Shown: one piece after another, positions 9,114-18,330 of the stretch | Numbering within the stretch: position 1 is the stretch's first letter | Layout of the letters: the number at the start of each line of letters is the position of its first letter | DNA from: Pedobacter sp. WC2423 | GTDB taxonomy: Bacteria; Bacteroidota; Bacteroidia; Sphingobacteriales; Sphingobacteriaceae | Direction: 5' to 3' | Assembly (NCBI RefSeq): GCF_040822065.1 | Contig: NZ_CP162005.1 | Coordinates: forward strand, 186,001-250,000 | Length of the DNA: 64,000 bases | Translations under genes and position numbers: made by a program | The notes under the pieces: generated by a model | Seen by the model: only the letters and a program-made list of their open reading frames with translations | Database searches by the model: none | What the model was told of the DNA's origin: nothing

Positions 9114-10946
9114 TTATTGGAATGGGTTTCTAACAATTTTTGGATTGTTGTTTAATACACTCTGATCAATAGAAGAATAGTAATTGGCCAGACGGAAGAA
9201 TCGTGCCCGCCGGAAGCGGCTTGGTCTCATACGTTGATAAATGAATTTGCCATGATCTGCATGGTTTGGTCTCACTACCCGATATGCGTACAATCCATTC
9301 ACCACGGCATCAGGATCATTCTCAGAACCGTCCCATACCAGGTGCGCCAGACGCCATCTTTTAAGATCAAAGTAACGATGGTCCTCGAAAGCAAGCTCCA
9401 CACGGCGCTCATGACGAATGATGTCCATGGTCAGTATACTAAGGCTATTGGCTGGAAATCCCGCACGTTGCCGCAGTAAATTGACATATCCGAGGCCTTC
9501 TGCACGGCCGAGTTCAAATGAAGCCTCCGCTGCATTCAGATAAATCTCTCCCAGGCGAAACCATGGCCACCAATTCGCTGCCGATGTACCTCTTGTACTT
9601 GCTGCCGGGGCATCACTTACCATCTTACGTATATAAAATCCAGTATTGCTGACATCCGTGGCATCGTCCTTTGGTCCATCGAGTCCGGTCCAAAGTTGGC
9701 CATCTTCATAGTTTTTCCCCAATTCTGCCGAGGTCGTCAACTGGTACTTACCGTTATTCCAGACCGCTACCCCCGCCTGTATTTTCACAGGATTGCCTTT
9801 AAATGTTGTACCAGGGTAGATCACAGTGCCGTATAACCGTGCATCTTTACCCGCAAAAATATCCCCGATGCCCGTATAGGTAATGTAATTACCAGATCCG
9901 TCTTTATCACGCAATGTCCCTTTGGTTCCATCCAGATAATCAAAACTTTCTACAAGGCTCAGCGATGGCGATATTGTTGATGAAGATTCATTGTCTTCAG
10001 TCATGCTCTTGATAATGTTATCGTAAGCAAACCTGTGGACCTTGAGACCTGTAGTAAAGTCTTTGGCGAAAATCACTTCGCTCCCGGTTTTCTTATTCAA
10101 CATATCGTAGAAGTTGGCTCCTTTATCAGGATTCTCATTAAAGAGCACATAAGGGCCACTGATGATTTCTTTTGAGGCATTTAAGGATTTAGTGTAATAA
10201 TCATTAGCCATCGCCGCCGGGATACCAACTTCACCACCAGGTGTGGTAATAGGATTTGACATCAGGTTATTGTATTTGGCAATCGATGCAGCATAAAGCA
10301 TCGCCCTGCTTTCCAGAGCCAGGGCAGCATACTTGTTTGCCCTTGTTTTACTGCTATTGTTATCTTTCAGGTCTTCTTTAATGGTTTCCATCTCCTGGAA
10401 AATAAAGTCATATATTTCATGTTCTTTTGCACGTGGAACCTGTAATGGGGTAGGGTCGCCGCTAAAATCATAAATCAATTGGGTGGTTACAAGAGGCACT
10501 CCACCCATGCGCTTGACCATTTCGAAATAAACAAAAGCGCGCATATAGCGTAACTCACCCTTAAATAATCGTTTTTGCGCATCTGTAAGTTTTACGCTTA
10601 GTTTTTCAATGTTTTCCAGGGATAGATTAATATCGCGGATTAATCCGTAATCCCAGTACCGCCCATAATCATCGCCGAACTGAAAATCATTATGCCAGTT
10701 CTGATCGCGATGTCCCGACCACATTGCATCATCAATTTCCGTCATCCCTCCTGTGTTAAACAACCCATGTAATGCAGGCAACCTGTTATAGTAGTTTGCC
10801 ATTAGAGAGGTTAGTAATGTTGGACTATTCCACAGTTGGTCGTCGGTGATCATCGACTTCGGATCACGTTCAAACCATTCGTTGTGCTTACAGCTGTTCA
10901 TGAACAAGCATGCCAGCAAAGCAATAGATATATATAATTTCTTCAT
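9114..10946 (-). CDS. susD: SusD/RagB-family outer-membrane nutrient-binding lipoprotein
   Basis: This 610-residue protein has a lipoprotein signal (MKKLYISIALLACLFMNSC, Cys19) and then the SusD-like N-terminal helical TPR segment and RagB/SusD C-terminal domain. Recognisable pieces are the region around RLFKGELRYMRAFVYFEMVKRMGGVPL and the C-terminal RHERRVELAFEDHRYFDLKRW signature. SusD proteins cap the SusC pore and bind the oligosaccharide at the cell surface. It begins 17 bases after the susC stop, which supports the pairing. The symbol denotes the family, not an orthologue of the Bacteroides starch gene. Confidence 0.95.
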   Translation of the reverse strand: MKKLYISIALLACLFMNSCKHNEWFERDPKSMITDDQLWNSPTLLTSLMANYYNRLPALHGLFNTGGMTEIDDAMWSGHRDQNWHNDFQFGDDYGRYWDYGLIRDINLSLENIEKLSVKLTDAQKRLFKGELRYMRAFVYFEMVKRMGGVPLVTTQLIYDFSGDPTPLQVPRAKEHEIYDFIFQEMETIKEDLKDNNSSKTRANKYAALALESRAMLYAASIAKYNNLMSNPITTPGGEVGIPAAMANDYYTKSLNASKEIISGPYVLFNENPDKGANFYDMLNKKTGSEVIFAKDFTTGLKVHRFAYDNIIKSMTEDNESSSTISPSLSLVESFDYLDGTKGTLRDKDGSGNYITYTGIGDIFAGKDARLYGTVIYPGTTFKGNPVKIQAGVAVWNNGKYQLTTSAELGKNYEDGQLWTGLDGPKDDATDVSNTGFYIRKMVSDAPAASTRGTSAANWWPWFRLGEIYLNAAEASFELGRAEGLGYVNLLRQRAGFPANSLSILTMDIIRHERRVELAFEDHRYFDLKRWRLAHLVWDGSENDPDAVVNGLYAYRVVRPNHADHGKFIYQRMRPSRFRRARFFRLANYYSSIDQSVLNNNPKIVRNPFQ

Positions 10947-10963
10947 CGTATTAAATTTTGGGT

Positions 10964-13900
10964 TTAAAAGGTTACGTTGAAACCTACCATAAAAACTTTT
11001 TGCTGAGGATAGACAACAGCTGCTGCAGCTTCGATTTCCGGGTCAATCTGGAATTTCTTTACATTGTCAAAGGAGATCAGATTTGATCCGTTGATATACA
11101 CGCGGATTTTTTCTGCTTTAACCTTATTTGTAAATCTCTTAGGCAGGCTATAAGCCAGTTCCAGATTTCGTACCCGAAGGTACCGCACATTGGTTAGCCA
11201 AAAATCGCTGTCCAGGCTGTTCGGACCAGAATTGCCCTGGCGAATTGCAGGATAATAGCCTGGGATCCATGCACTGTTTCTATCGTATGGATCAGCCCGG
11301 TGCCACCTGTCTTCCAGCAGGTAAGCAGGCGAATTACCATCTGCATGAAATGCGTTTCTCAATTCATAATTCTGGTTCCAGCCCTGCATGGCACCACCCG
11401 CAAAATCAATATTGAGATCTATGCCTTTCCAGTTCAATCCTATGCGGCCACCGAAGGTCATCATTGGTGCCCAGCCTGTTGGATAACCGATCGGACGCTT
11501 GTCTGTATCATTGATCACCCCATCACCGTTCACATCCTTGTAGATAAAATCACCCGGCAATTGGGTTCTGTTGTTGGAGCCATCATTGTTTACCGGGTAG
11601 TTACGAATTTCTTCTTCCGACTGGAAACGCCCAACTACCTGGTAACCCCAAAAAACACCACCCCAGCGTCCCTCATTAGAGTTTCTGTATTCGTCCCATG
11701 AACTTCCGAAGCGTGGTTTATAAGATTCTAAACTTTTGAACCGGGAAAAGGTTACATTTCCGCTAACTACATAATTGAGTTCGCCGGCTTTACTGGTATA
11801 GGTCAGTATACCTTCCGCACCGTAGTATCCGTTTTTGTTCAGATTTTCGTTTGGAAGCCCGTAACCAACTTCGCTGGGCAGTAAGACATCATAACGTGGT
11901 GCAGGCACGCCCGTACGTATAATTTTGAAGGCATCAGCTGTTAAGGTCAGTTTGTTATCCAGCATAGCCAGATCTATACCAATGTTGTAATTTGTATTCT
12001 TCACCCAGGATAGATTCCGGACCGGCAAAGCCCGGGGCTGAAGGCCGGAATAATATTTGCCATCCAATACTGCATCTCCCTGTCCGAAATTGTATCCGGC
12101 TAAATAACCGTGCATACCTACACCGTCTTCTAATCCAGTCTGTCCTATGGAGGCCCGCAGTTTCAAATCGTTGATGACACCCTTAAGTGATTTGAAAAAG
12201 GGCTCATCCGAAATCCGCCAGCCTAAAGAAGCACCCGGGAAAAAGCCCCAGCGATGATCTCTGTCATATAAGTAGGATCCATCGTAGCGTCCCAGCACTT
12301 CAAGCAGGTATTTGCCTTTAAAGTTATAATTTAAACGGCCGATATAGCCTGCCCTGGCTTCGTACGACCAATCGTCGTAAATACTGTTCAGCTCAGCCAC
12401 GGTTTTAATTAAAGGGATATAATTGTTTGTTGGATTAGCGCCTATTGACGCGTAAGTCCGATCCCAGTCAGACCGCTCATAACCTGCCATGGCAGAAAAA
12501 TTATGGTCACCAAATTGTTTAGTATAATCTAATTGAAATTGTCCGAACCGGGACACAGCCTCGCGGGTTGTCTTGTACCGCCATCCTGCATCGTTTCCAC
12601 CGGTACGTTTATAAATATCATTTTCATAAGTATACACATCATAGGTATACTGGAAACCATCGAACTTGTTGTTGGTATAGTTGTAAGACACCGTTGCCTT
12701 TGCTGATAAACCGAATTTTGTTTTATAGGAAGAAAAAAGGTTCACATTTCCGCTCAGATATTTATTGTCCTTATAGCCTGCAATTTCCCGGCTAAACAAT
12801 GCAGGGTTGTAGGCAAGATCATTAACCCGGTTTGGGTATGCCGGATTATCATTGGCATAAGGCCCTACTGTTGGCCGGTTTCTAAATAAGGATAAAATGG
12901 ACGAGAAGTAGCCATCGCCTCCAGGTAAACCTACATCTTGAGTCGTTTCCTGTCTGCCGGAAATCTGCGTGCCAATATTCCATCCTTCTGCAATAGTAGC
13001 TTCCAGATTGGCTTGAAGGTTAGTCCGTTTATAGGAAAAGTCTTTCATCATGGCATCCTGATTAAGATGGCCTATGGAAAGGAAATAGTTGGAGTTTTTT
13101 CCCCCGCCTCTTATATTCGCATTGAGGTAACGTTGTGGTATATTCTTACGGATCACTAAATCACGGTAATTGTAACCTTGATAGCCTGGTTCGGTGCCCG
13201 CCTGCCATTTGGCAAGTTCTGCACGGGTATACACTTGAGCCGGATCTCTGTTCAAATCGTTTTGAGCAGCTTCGACCAATCCCCGTGTATATTGTGCTGC
13301 ATTTGCTAAAGTGGGGAAGCGTGTCAGGTTTTGCCATCCCTGGTAACCATTGATGTTTATTTTCGCGGTTTCATCACGGTTGCCCTTTTTGGTGGTGATC
13401 AGAACTACACCTCTGGATGCCCGAAAACCATAAACGGCTGCCGCTGCATCTTTAAGGATGGAAATACTTTCGATATCTTCCAGGTTCAGCGCGTTAAAAA
13501 TATCAGCCCCGGAGGCCGTTTGGGTTCCAATCCAATCGGTACCTACTTCTCCGCCATACGCAACCCCATCAATTACATACAGGGGATTTCCCATATTGCG
13601 GATTTCAATACTGGCCCCTTTTCCCGGACGCGCATCTTTTGCCCGTACCGAAACGCCCTGCACCTTTCCAGCTAATGCCCCGGCTGTTGTGGTAGATGAA
13701 GAGCGGACGATATCTTCCGACTTGATACTACTTACTGCGCCTGTAACATTGCGCTTGGATTGCGTGCCATAACCAACAACCACTACTTCGTCCAGGTCTT
13801 TGTTACTGCTTTCCATAAAGATTTTAAGTTCAGTACGTTCACCAATAACGATGCTTTGATTTTTGTAGCCAATATTGGTGATGAGTAAAGTCCCCCTGGT

Positions 13901-14095
13901 GGCTGTGATCTGGAAATGCCCCCGGTCGTCTGTGTTTGTGATTTCGCCTGGCATGCCTTCAACGAGAACTGTGGCGCCCTTAAGTGGCTCGTTTTTTTCG
14001 TTAAGCACATACCCTGAAATCTTGCGTTGTGCGTATGTATACGTGGGTACACCCCATATCATCACGCAGATTAAAAAAATTTTCAGGCTCTTCAT
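10964..14095 (-). CDS. susC: SusC/RagA-family TonB-dependent outer-membrane transporter
   Basis: This protein of 1043 residues begins at the ATG at 14095, which gives a clean signal peptide MKSLKIFLICVMIWGVP...YAQ; the frame is open 24 codons further upstream, but that extension has no signal character. After the signal come a carboxypeptidase-D regulatory-like domain (ISGYVLNEKNEPLKGATV), a TonB-box/plug start (VVVGYGTQSKRNVTGAVSS), the plug (IRNMGNPLYVIDGVAYGG) and a 22-strand barrel ending in aromatic VTF. It imports oligosaccharides with SusD, driven by TonB. It is the first gene of the tight susC-susD-DUF3823-GH43-GH2 operon, and its upstream region is the expected target of the hybrid regulator encoded behind it. 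Confidence 0.95.
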   Translation of the reverse strand: MKSLKIFLICVMIWGVPTYTYAQRKISGYVLNEKNEPLKGATVLVEGMPGEITNTDDRGHFQITATRGTLLITNIGYKNQSIVIGERTELKIFMESSNKDLDEVVVVGYGTQSKRNVTGAVSSIKSEDIVRSSSTTTAGALAGKVQGVSVRAKDARPGKGASIEIRNMGNPLYVIDGVAYGGEVGTDWIGTQTASGADIFNALNLEDIESISILKDAAAAVYGFRASRGVVLITTKKGNRDETAKININGYQGWQNLTRFPTLANAAQYTRGLVEAAQNDLNRDPAQVYTRAELAKWQAGTEPGYQGYNYRDLVIRKNIPQRYLNANIRGGGKNSNYFLSIGHLNQDAMMKDFSYKRTNLQANLEATIAEGWNIGTQISGRQETTQDVGLPGGDGYFSSILSLFRNRPTVGPYANDNPAYPNRVNDLAYNPALFSREIAGYKDNKYLSGNVNLFSSYKTKFGLSAKATVSYNYTNNKFDGFQYTYDVYTYENDIYKRTGGNDAGWRYKTTREAVSRFGQFQLDYTKQFGDHNFSAMAGYERSDWDRTYASIGANPTNNYIPLIKTVAELNSIYDDWSYEARAGYIGRLNYNFKGKYLLEVLGRYDGSYLYDRDHRWGFFPGASLGWRISDEPFFKSLKGVINDLKLRASIGQTGLEDGVGMHGYLAGYNFGQGDAVLDGKYYSGLQPRALPVRNLSWVKNTNYNIGIDLAMLDNKLTLTADAFKIIRTGVPAPRYDVLLPSEVGYGLPNENLNKNGYYGAEGILTYTSKAGELNYVVSGNVTFSRFKSLESYKPRFGSSWDEYRNSNEGRWGGVFWGYQVVGRFQSEEEIRNYPVNNDGSNNRTQLPGDFIYKDVNGDGVINDTDKRPIGYPTGWAPMMTFGGRIGLNWKGIDLNIDFAGGAMQGWNQNYELRNAFHADGNSPAYLLEDRWHRADPYDRNSAWIPGYYPAIRQGNSGPNSLDSDFWLTNVRYLRVRNLELAYSLPKRFTNKVKAEKIRVYINGSNLISFDNVKKFQIDPEIEAAAAVVYPQQKVFMVGFNVTF

Positions 14096-14189
14096 TTTTA
14101 TATTTGGTTTTTTGGTTGTAATGACGCAATGATATACAGCCATCCCCGTGGGATAAAGAGGATACATGTTTATAATTGGTTTCTGTAAC

Positions 14190-14197
14190 CAAACCTA
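14190..14197 (-). promoter_or_regulatory. Possible Bacteroidota -7 element upstream of susC
   Basis: On the minus strand the bases read TAGGTTTG, matching the TAnnTTTG consensus, about 95 bases before the susC ATG. I see no well-spaced TTTG at -33, so this is a weak candidate; a chance match in this interval is possible. Confidence 0.25.
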
Positions 14198-14271
14198 AAA
14201 GATTCTGCTATTCACGAACGTATACAAATCCGTCAATTAACATTTAGTTTTTCGTCAAATCGGCTTATTTT

Positions 14272-17200
14272 CTATTTAAAGCTTCTTTTTTGATATTCGG
14301 AAGGGAGTTGTCCAAACTCTTGTTTAAAGCACTGGCGGAAATAAATAGAGCTGTTGATACCTACCATAAGGGACACTTCAGTGATATTATATTGTCCGGA
14401 ACGTAGCAGCTTTGCTGCTTTTTGAATCCTCACTTTACGTACAAGTTGATTGATGTTTTTCCCTGTCAGACCTTTTAATTTTCTGTAAAGTGTAGACTGG
14501 CTCATGTTCATTTTTTCGGCTAGTGTGGCTGCATCCAGGACTTCATCCTGTATGCAGTCTTCAACCAGGTATACAAATTCCTGTACGAAGACATTCTCCC
14601 GCCATAATTCGGGATGAGTCGCTGCTGCTCCTGTTGTTCCCTGCATGGTTTGAGACGAAAGCTGCCCCAATACTTCGGTATAGACTGCTTTCCGTTTGAC
14701 CAGTAGATTTTCAATCCGCCGGTAAAGCAGCTGCGGACTAACCGGTTTGGTTAAATAAGAGTCGATGCCCAATTCATAGCCGCGCTCCTTGTCTGGCTCA
14801 CTGTCCCTGGCTGTCAGGAATATTATAGGTATATGGCTGGTTTCGCGTTCCTGTTTTAATTCTTCCAGCATCCGGAACCCGTCCATATCAGGCATCGTAA
14901 CGTCGCTAAGGATCAGGTCTGGAACACGGCTCTTTGCAAGCTCCAGTCCCTGGTATCCGTTTTCGGCTTGTATCACCTCATATTTTGAAGAGAGCAACGA
15001 GATTAGATATTTCCGGAGATCTCTATCATCTTCCACCAGTAATAGGAGCGGGTGCAGATCTTCACCTGGGGTTTCCGTAATATTATCTGAATCGGAAGAG
15101 ACATCTGTTAGGTCCAGTGCAGATACTACCGAATTTGTGAGCAGGCGAACACAAAATTCACTTCCTGTTCCTGGTTCACTTTTTACGGAGATTTTTCCGT
15201 GATGTATGGCAGCCAGTTCTTTAACCAAAGCCAGACCAACACCTGTGCCTTGCACGGCAGAACGTGGTACCTGATAAAATTTATCAAATATCTTATCTAC
15301 GTGTTCAGGTGCGATACCGCAACCTGTATCTTTTACATAAATTAATGCGCAGGTACTCAGTCTTTCCTGTTCGTAGGTTAAACGGACTTCTACACTGCCA
15401 GAAGACGTGTATTTACATGCGTTGGACAATAAATTATCCAATATCAACTGCACAATCTCTGCATCGAAGATCGTCTTGATGTCCCCTTCTTCGACAATAC
15501 ATTTAACGGTGAGGTCTTTTTTGTGGTTTGCTTCTACGTATTTAAGGACCGTTTCATGTACCAGCTCGCCCAAAAAACCTGCTCCTAGCACCAGTGGCTT
15601 GTGTTGAGATTCTACTTTCCTGAACTCAAGTAACTGATTGACCAGTGAAAAGAGCCGGTTTGCACTTTTTTGAACGATGTAAACCCAGTCTTTATGCCCC
15701 GAAGACAGCCCTTGATCATGGAGGAGGCTGTCTAATGGACCAAGAATCATGGTTAGTGGCGTTCGAAGTTCATGGGTAATGTTAGTGTAAAAATTCAACC
15801 TTTCCATATGCAGTTGTTCGTCTTGTTCAAGCTGAAGCTTCTTCATACGAAGTTCCGCTTCTGCGTTTATTTTTTTTATGTAAAAGCAGAACACAGTGAA
15901 TATGATGGCAGCGATAAGAATGATATACAGGGCCAGCGCATAGGTACTCAGATAAAATGGGGGAGAGATGTTGATAAAAAGGTGTGTATAGTCGCCCGAC
16001 CAGTTTTCATTCTTTTGGCGGGTGCGTATCCGGAGTTCGTAATTTCCATATGGAATATTCCGGAAATCCAGGTTCTTTTCATTGCCCAGGAAGATCCACT
16101 TGTGGTCCAGTCCATGCAATTGATAACTAAACTCTACCATGTCATTCAGGGCATAATCCATGACCGCAAGTTCAACCCGAAAACTGTTCTCTTCATGTTT
16201 CAGGCTGACCTCATTGGTAAGGCCAGGATATTTTTCAGATTGAGCATGAGTCTCTCCTGTATTAAACACCATAAAGCGGCTTACCCTGATGGGCGATCTT
16301 GGAAGGTTCAGCGGAATTTTAGCAGGATCGAAATAACAGATGCCTGCAGGCATTCCAAAAAATAAATTGCCCTTCGTATCTAAACCAACACTGTTGTTGG
16401 TAAAACCTCCTAAAGGCAAACCAAATGTCTGGTCGTAGCTCAAGAGACGTTTTTCTTCAGGCAAATAGCGCAATAAGCCCAATCTGGTAGAGCACCAGAT
16501 GTTGCCATTGCTGTCTTCGGCTATTGCATTTACCATGAGCCATGCATCCGATCCGGGAATAAAAATACGTTCAAGCTGTCCAATTTCCTTATTTGCACTT
16601 TGGAATGCCAAACCTTCGTTTGTAGCTATCCATATATTGTTTCTCTTGTCACGGAACAAGTGATTAATGGTATTACTGTTGATCCCTTTCCCTTTAGCGA
16701 TTTTTCGAATCAATTTCCGGTTACGGTCAAATATGTAAAGACCCTGTCCATAAGTACCGACCCACATATTTCCGCGACTATCCTCAACAAGTGTACGAGG
16801 AGCGTAGTCCCCAAGCATGGGTGTGTTAATTGTTGATTTTTGGAATGTCTGTTGTTTAGGGTCGTGAATGAATAACCCTTCCTCGGCCGCAAACCATATA
16901 TTTCCTCGGGAGTCCTCAAATATGGCTCTTACGGCCGACATTTTTTCACCCGCATTTATTGTATGCCAGCTTTTCGTCTTTGCATTAAAAAAAGAGACTC
17001 CGCCCTTCTGTAAGCCAAACCATTTGTTGCTCTGGCTATCTTTAAAGCTAGAAAGCAGGAAATCATCAGCAAGCCCGTCGCTGTGCGTTGTTCTTTTGAT
17101 TACTTCTCCATCAGTTTGTATCTGCAAAATACCATCTCCTGCTGTAGCCAGCCACATACTCTTGTCCCTGTCGTGCAGAATTCCTGTAACTGTTGCCAGT

Positions 17201-18291
17201 TTACCTAAACCCGGCGTGATTTCGGAAGTTTGGAAAACGGAAAAAAATGGATCCAAATGTCCGAAAAAGGCTATTCCACCACTATAAATGCCCAACCATA
17301 CATTGCCAAAGTTATCCCGGTCGATGTTTTGCACTGAGGAGCTGTTACCTGTATTCAGATAAAACCGACGTACGGTTTGAATCTGCTGGATATCCTTGTC
17401 TGTACTATAGATAGGCTGCAGGATAAATAGCTGTGAAGATTCTGCACCTACCCAGATGGCACCATTAATTTCCTTGACAGCATAGACAAAGGGTTCAACT
17501 CCATTTTTGGCCTGACTGGCAAGGCTGATCTGACGGATTTTCTTTGTAAACGGATTGTAAACCGCAAGTCCTTTTCGGGTCCCTATCCAGATATTATTCT
17601 TGCTGTCACAAAACAGAGCCTTCACTTCATTGTCAGGTAATCTGCCCTTCGTTCTTTCGAAGTCAATCAGCTCGATGCTTCGATCTCTGGAATTGAAAAT
17701 TGAAATTCCCTTATTGACATGTCCTATATAAAGAAGCCCTTGTTCGTCTTCAGCTAGTGTCCAAATGCTGTTTTCGGGTAGAGAGGGGATATACGCTTTG
17801 TTGAAACGCTCAAATTGCTTCTTTACGGGGTCGAAGCGCTGTACGCCCTGATGATAGGTTGCCAACCATAATTTGCCGCTTTTACTTTTGATGATATCTG
17901 TAATGTCATTTGTTGCAATCGACCGATTGTTTTCAGGGTCATGAAGATAGTATGAAAACCGGTTAGTTTTCATGTCAAGTACATTCAGGCCGTTCGCACG
18001 TGTGCCAATATAAAGCTGATCATTATCATAAAAAATCGTATTGATTTCATTACTGTTAACGGAAAAACCATCTGCTTTCTCAGACTTGTAATACTGTTTA
18101 AATGAATTACTCGAAAACCGGTTCAGTCCCAATTCTGTTGCAATCCAGATAAAACCATATTTATCGTGTGCAACATCAAGTACCTGCTGGCTCGATAGCC
18201 CTTCCTGCAAAGATAAATACCTTGCTTTTTTCGGCTGCCCAAACAGTAGTACGGGATGAAAAAAAACGATTAAAAAAAGTAATGACCTCAT
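14272..18291 (-). CDS. Hybrid two-component system sensor/regulator (HTCS) of the polysaccharide locus
   Basis: This 1339-residue one-protein signalling system has a signal peptide (ending near LLFGQ), about 14 propeller repeats of the NIWIGT type up to about residue 690, and a Y_Y_Y domain. A membrane helix lies near 765-795 (LALYIILIAAIIFTVFCFYI). A histidine kinase follows (ITHELRTPL, His near 841; ATP-binding GTGVGLALVKEL), then a receiver domain (VEDDRD, phospho-Asp in LILSDVTMPD near 1130) and a C-terminal AraC-type helix-turn-helix. All key residues are present. Such proteins bind a periplasmic oligosaccharide and activate the adjacent susC operon, here directly downstream. Confidence 0.96.
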   Translation of the reverse strand: MRSLLFLIVFFHPVLLFGQPKKARYLSLQEGLSSQQVLDVAHDKYGFIWIATELGLNRFSSNSFKQYYKSEKADGFSVNSNEINTIFYDNDQLYIGTRANGLNVLDMKTNRFSYYLHDPENNRSIATNDITDIIKSKSGKLWLATYHQGVQRFDPVKKQFERFNKAYIPSLPENSIWTLAEDEQGLLYIGHVNKGISIFNSRDRSIELIDFERTKGRLPDNEVKALFCDSKNNIWIGTRKGLAVYNPFTKKIRQISLASQAKNGVEPFVYAVKEINGAIWVGAESSQLFILQPIYSTDKDIQQIQTVRRFYLNTGNSSSVQNIDRDNFGNVWLGIYSGGIAFFGHLDPFFSVFQTSEITPGLGKLATVTGILHDRDKSMWLATAGDGILQIQTDGEVIKRTTHSDGLADDFLLSSFKDSQSNKWFGLQKGGVSFFNAKTKSWHTINAGEKMSAVRAIFEDSRGNIWFAAEEGLFIHDPKQQTFQKSTINTPMLGDYAPRTLVEDSRGNMWVGTYGQGLYIFDRNRKLIRKIAKGKGINSNTINHLFRDKRNNIWIATNEGLAFQSANKEIGQLERIFIPGSDAWLMVNAIAEDSNGNIWCSTRLGLLRYLPEEKRLLSYDQTFGLPLGGFTNNSVGLDTKGNLFFGMPAGICYFDPAKIPLNLPRSPIRVSRFMVFNTGETHAQSEKYPGLTNEVSLKHEENSFRVELAVMDYALNDMVEFSYQLHGLDHKWIFLGNEKNLDFRNIPYGNYELRIRTRQKNENWSGDYTHLFINISPPFYLSTYALALYIILIAAIIFTVFCFYIKKINAEAELRMKKLQLEQDEQLHMERLNFYTNITHELRTPLTMILGPLDSLLHDQGLSSGHKDWVYIVQKSANRLFSLVNQLLEFRKVESQHKPLVLGAGFLGELVHETVLKYVEANHKKDLTVKCIVEEGDIKTIFDAEIVQLILDNLLSNACKYTSSGSVEVRLTYEQERLSTCALIYVKDTGCGIAPEHVDKIFDKFYQVPRSAVQGTGVGLALVKELAAIHHGKISVKSEPGTGSEFCVRLLTNSVVSALDLTDVSSDSDNITETPGEDLHPLLLLVEDDRDLRKYLISLLSSKYEVIQAENGYQGLELAKSRVPDLILSDVTMPDMDGFRMLEELKQERETSHIPIIFLTARDSEPDKERGYELGIDSYLTKPVSPQLLYRRIENLLVKRKAVYTEVLGQLSSQTMQGTTGAAATHPELWRENVFVQEFVYLVEDCIQDEVLDAATLAEKMNMSQSTLYRKLKGLTGKNINQLVRKVRIQKAAKLLRSGQYNITEVSLMVGINSSIYFRQCFKQEFGQLPSEYQKRSFK

Positions 18292-18330
18292 TCTCGTATG
18301 TAATAGACTCTACTTGATCGACTTACAAGG

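Noticed and set aside
14096..14167. Longer N-terminus for the SusC protein (open frame to 14167)
   Set aside because: The extra 24 residues come before a complete signal peptide and lack family resemblance; the ATG at 14095 is preferred.
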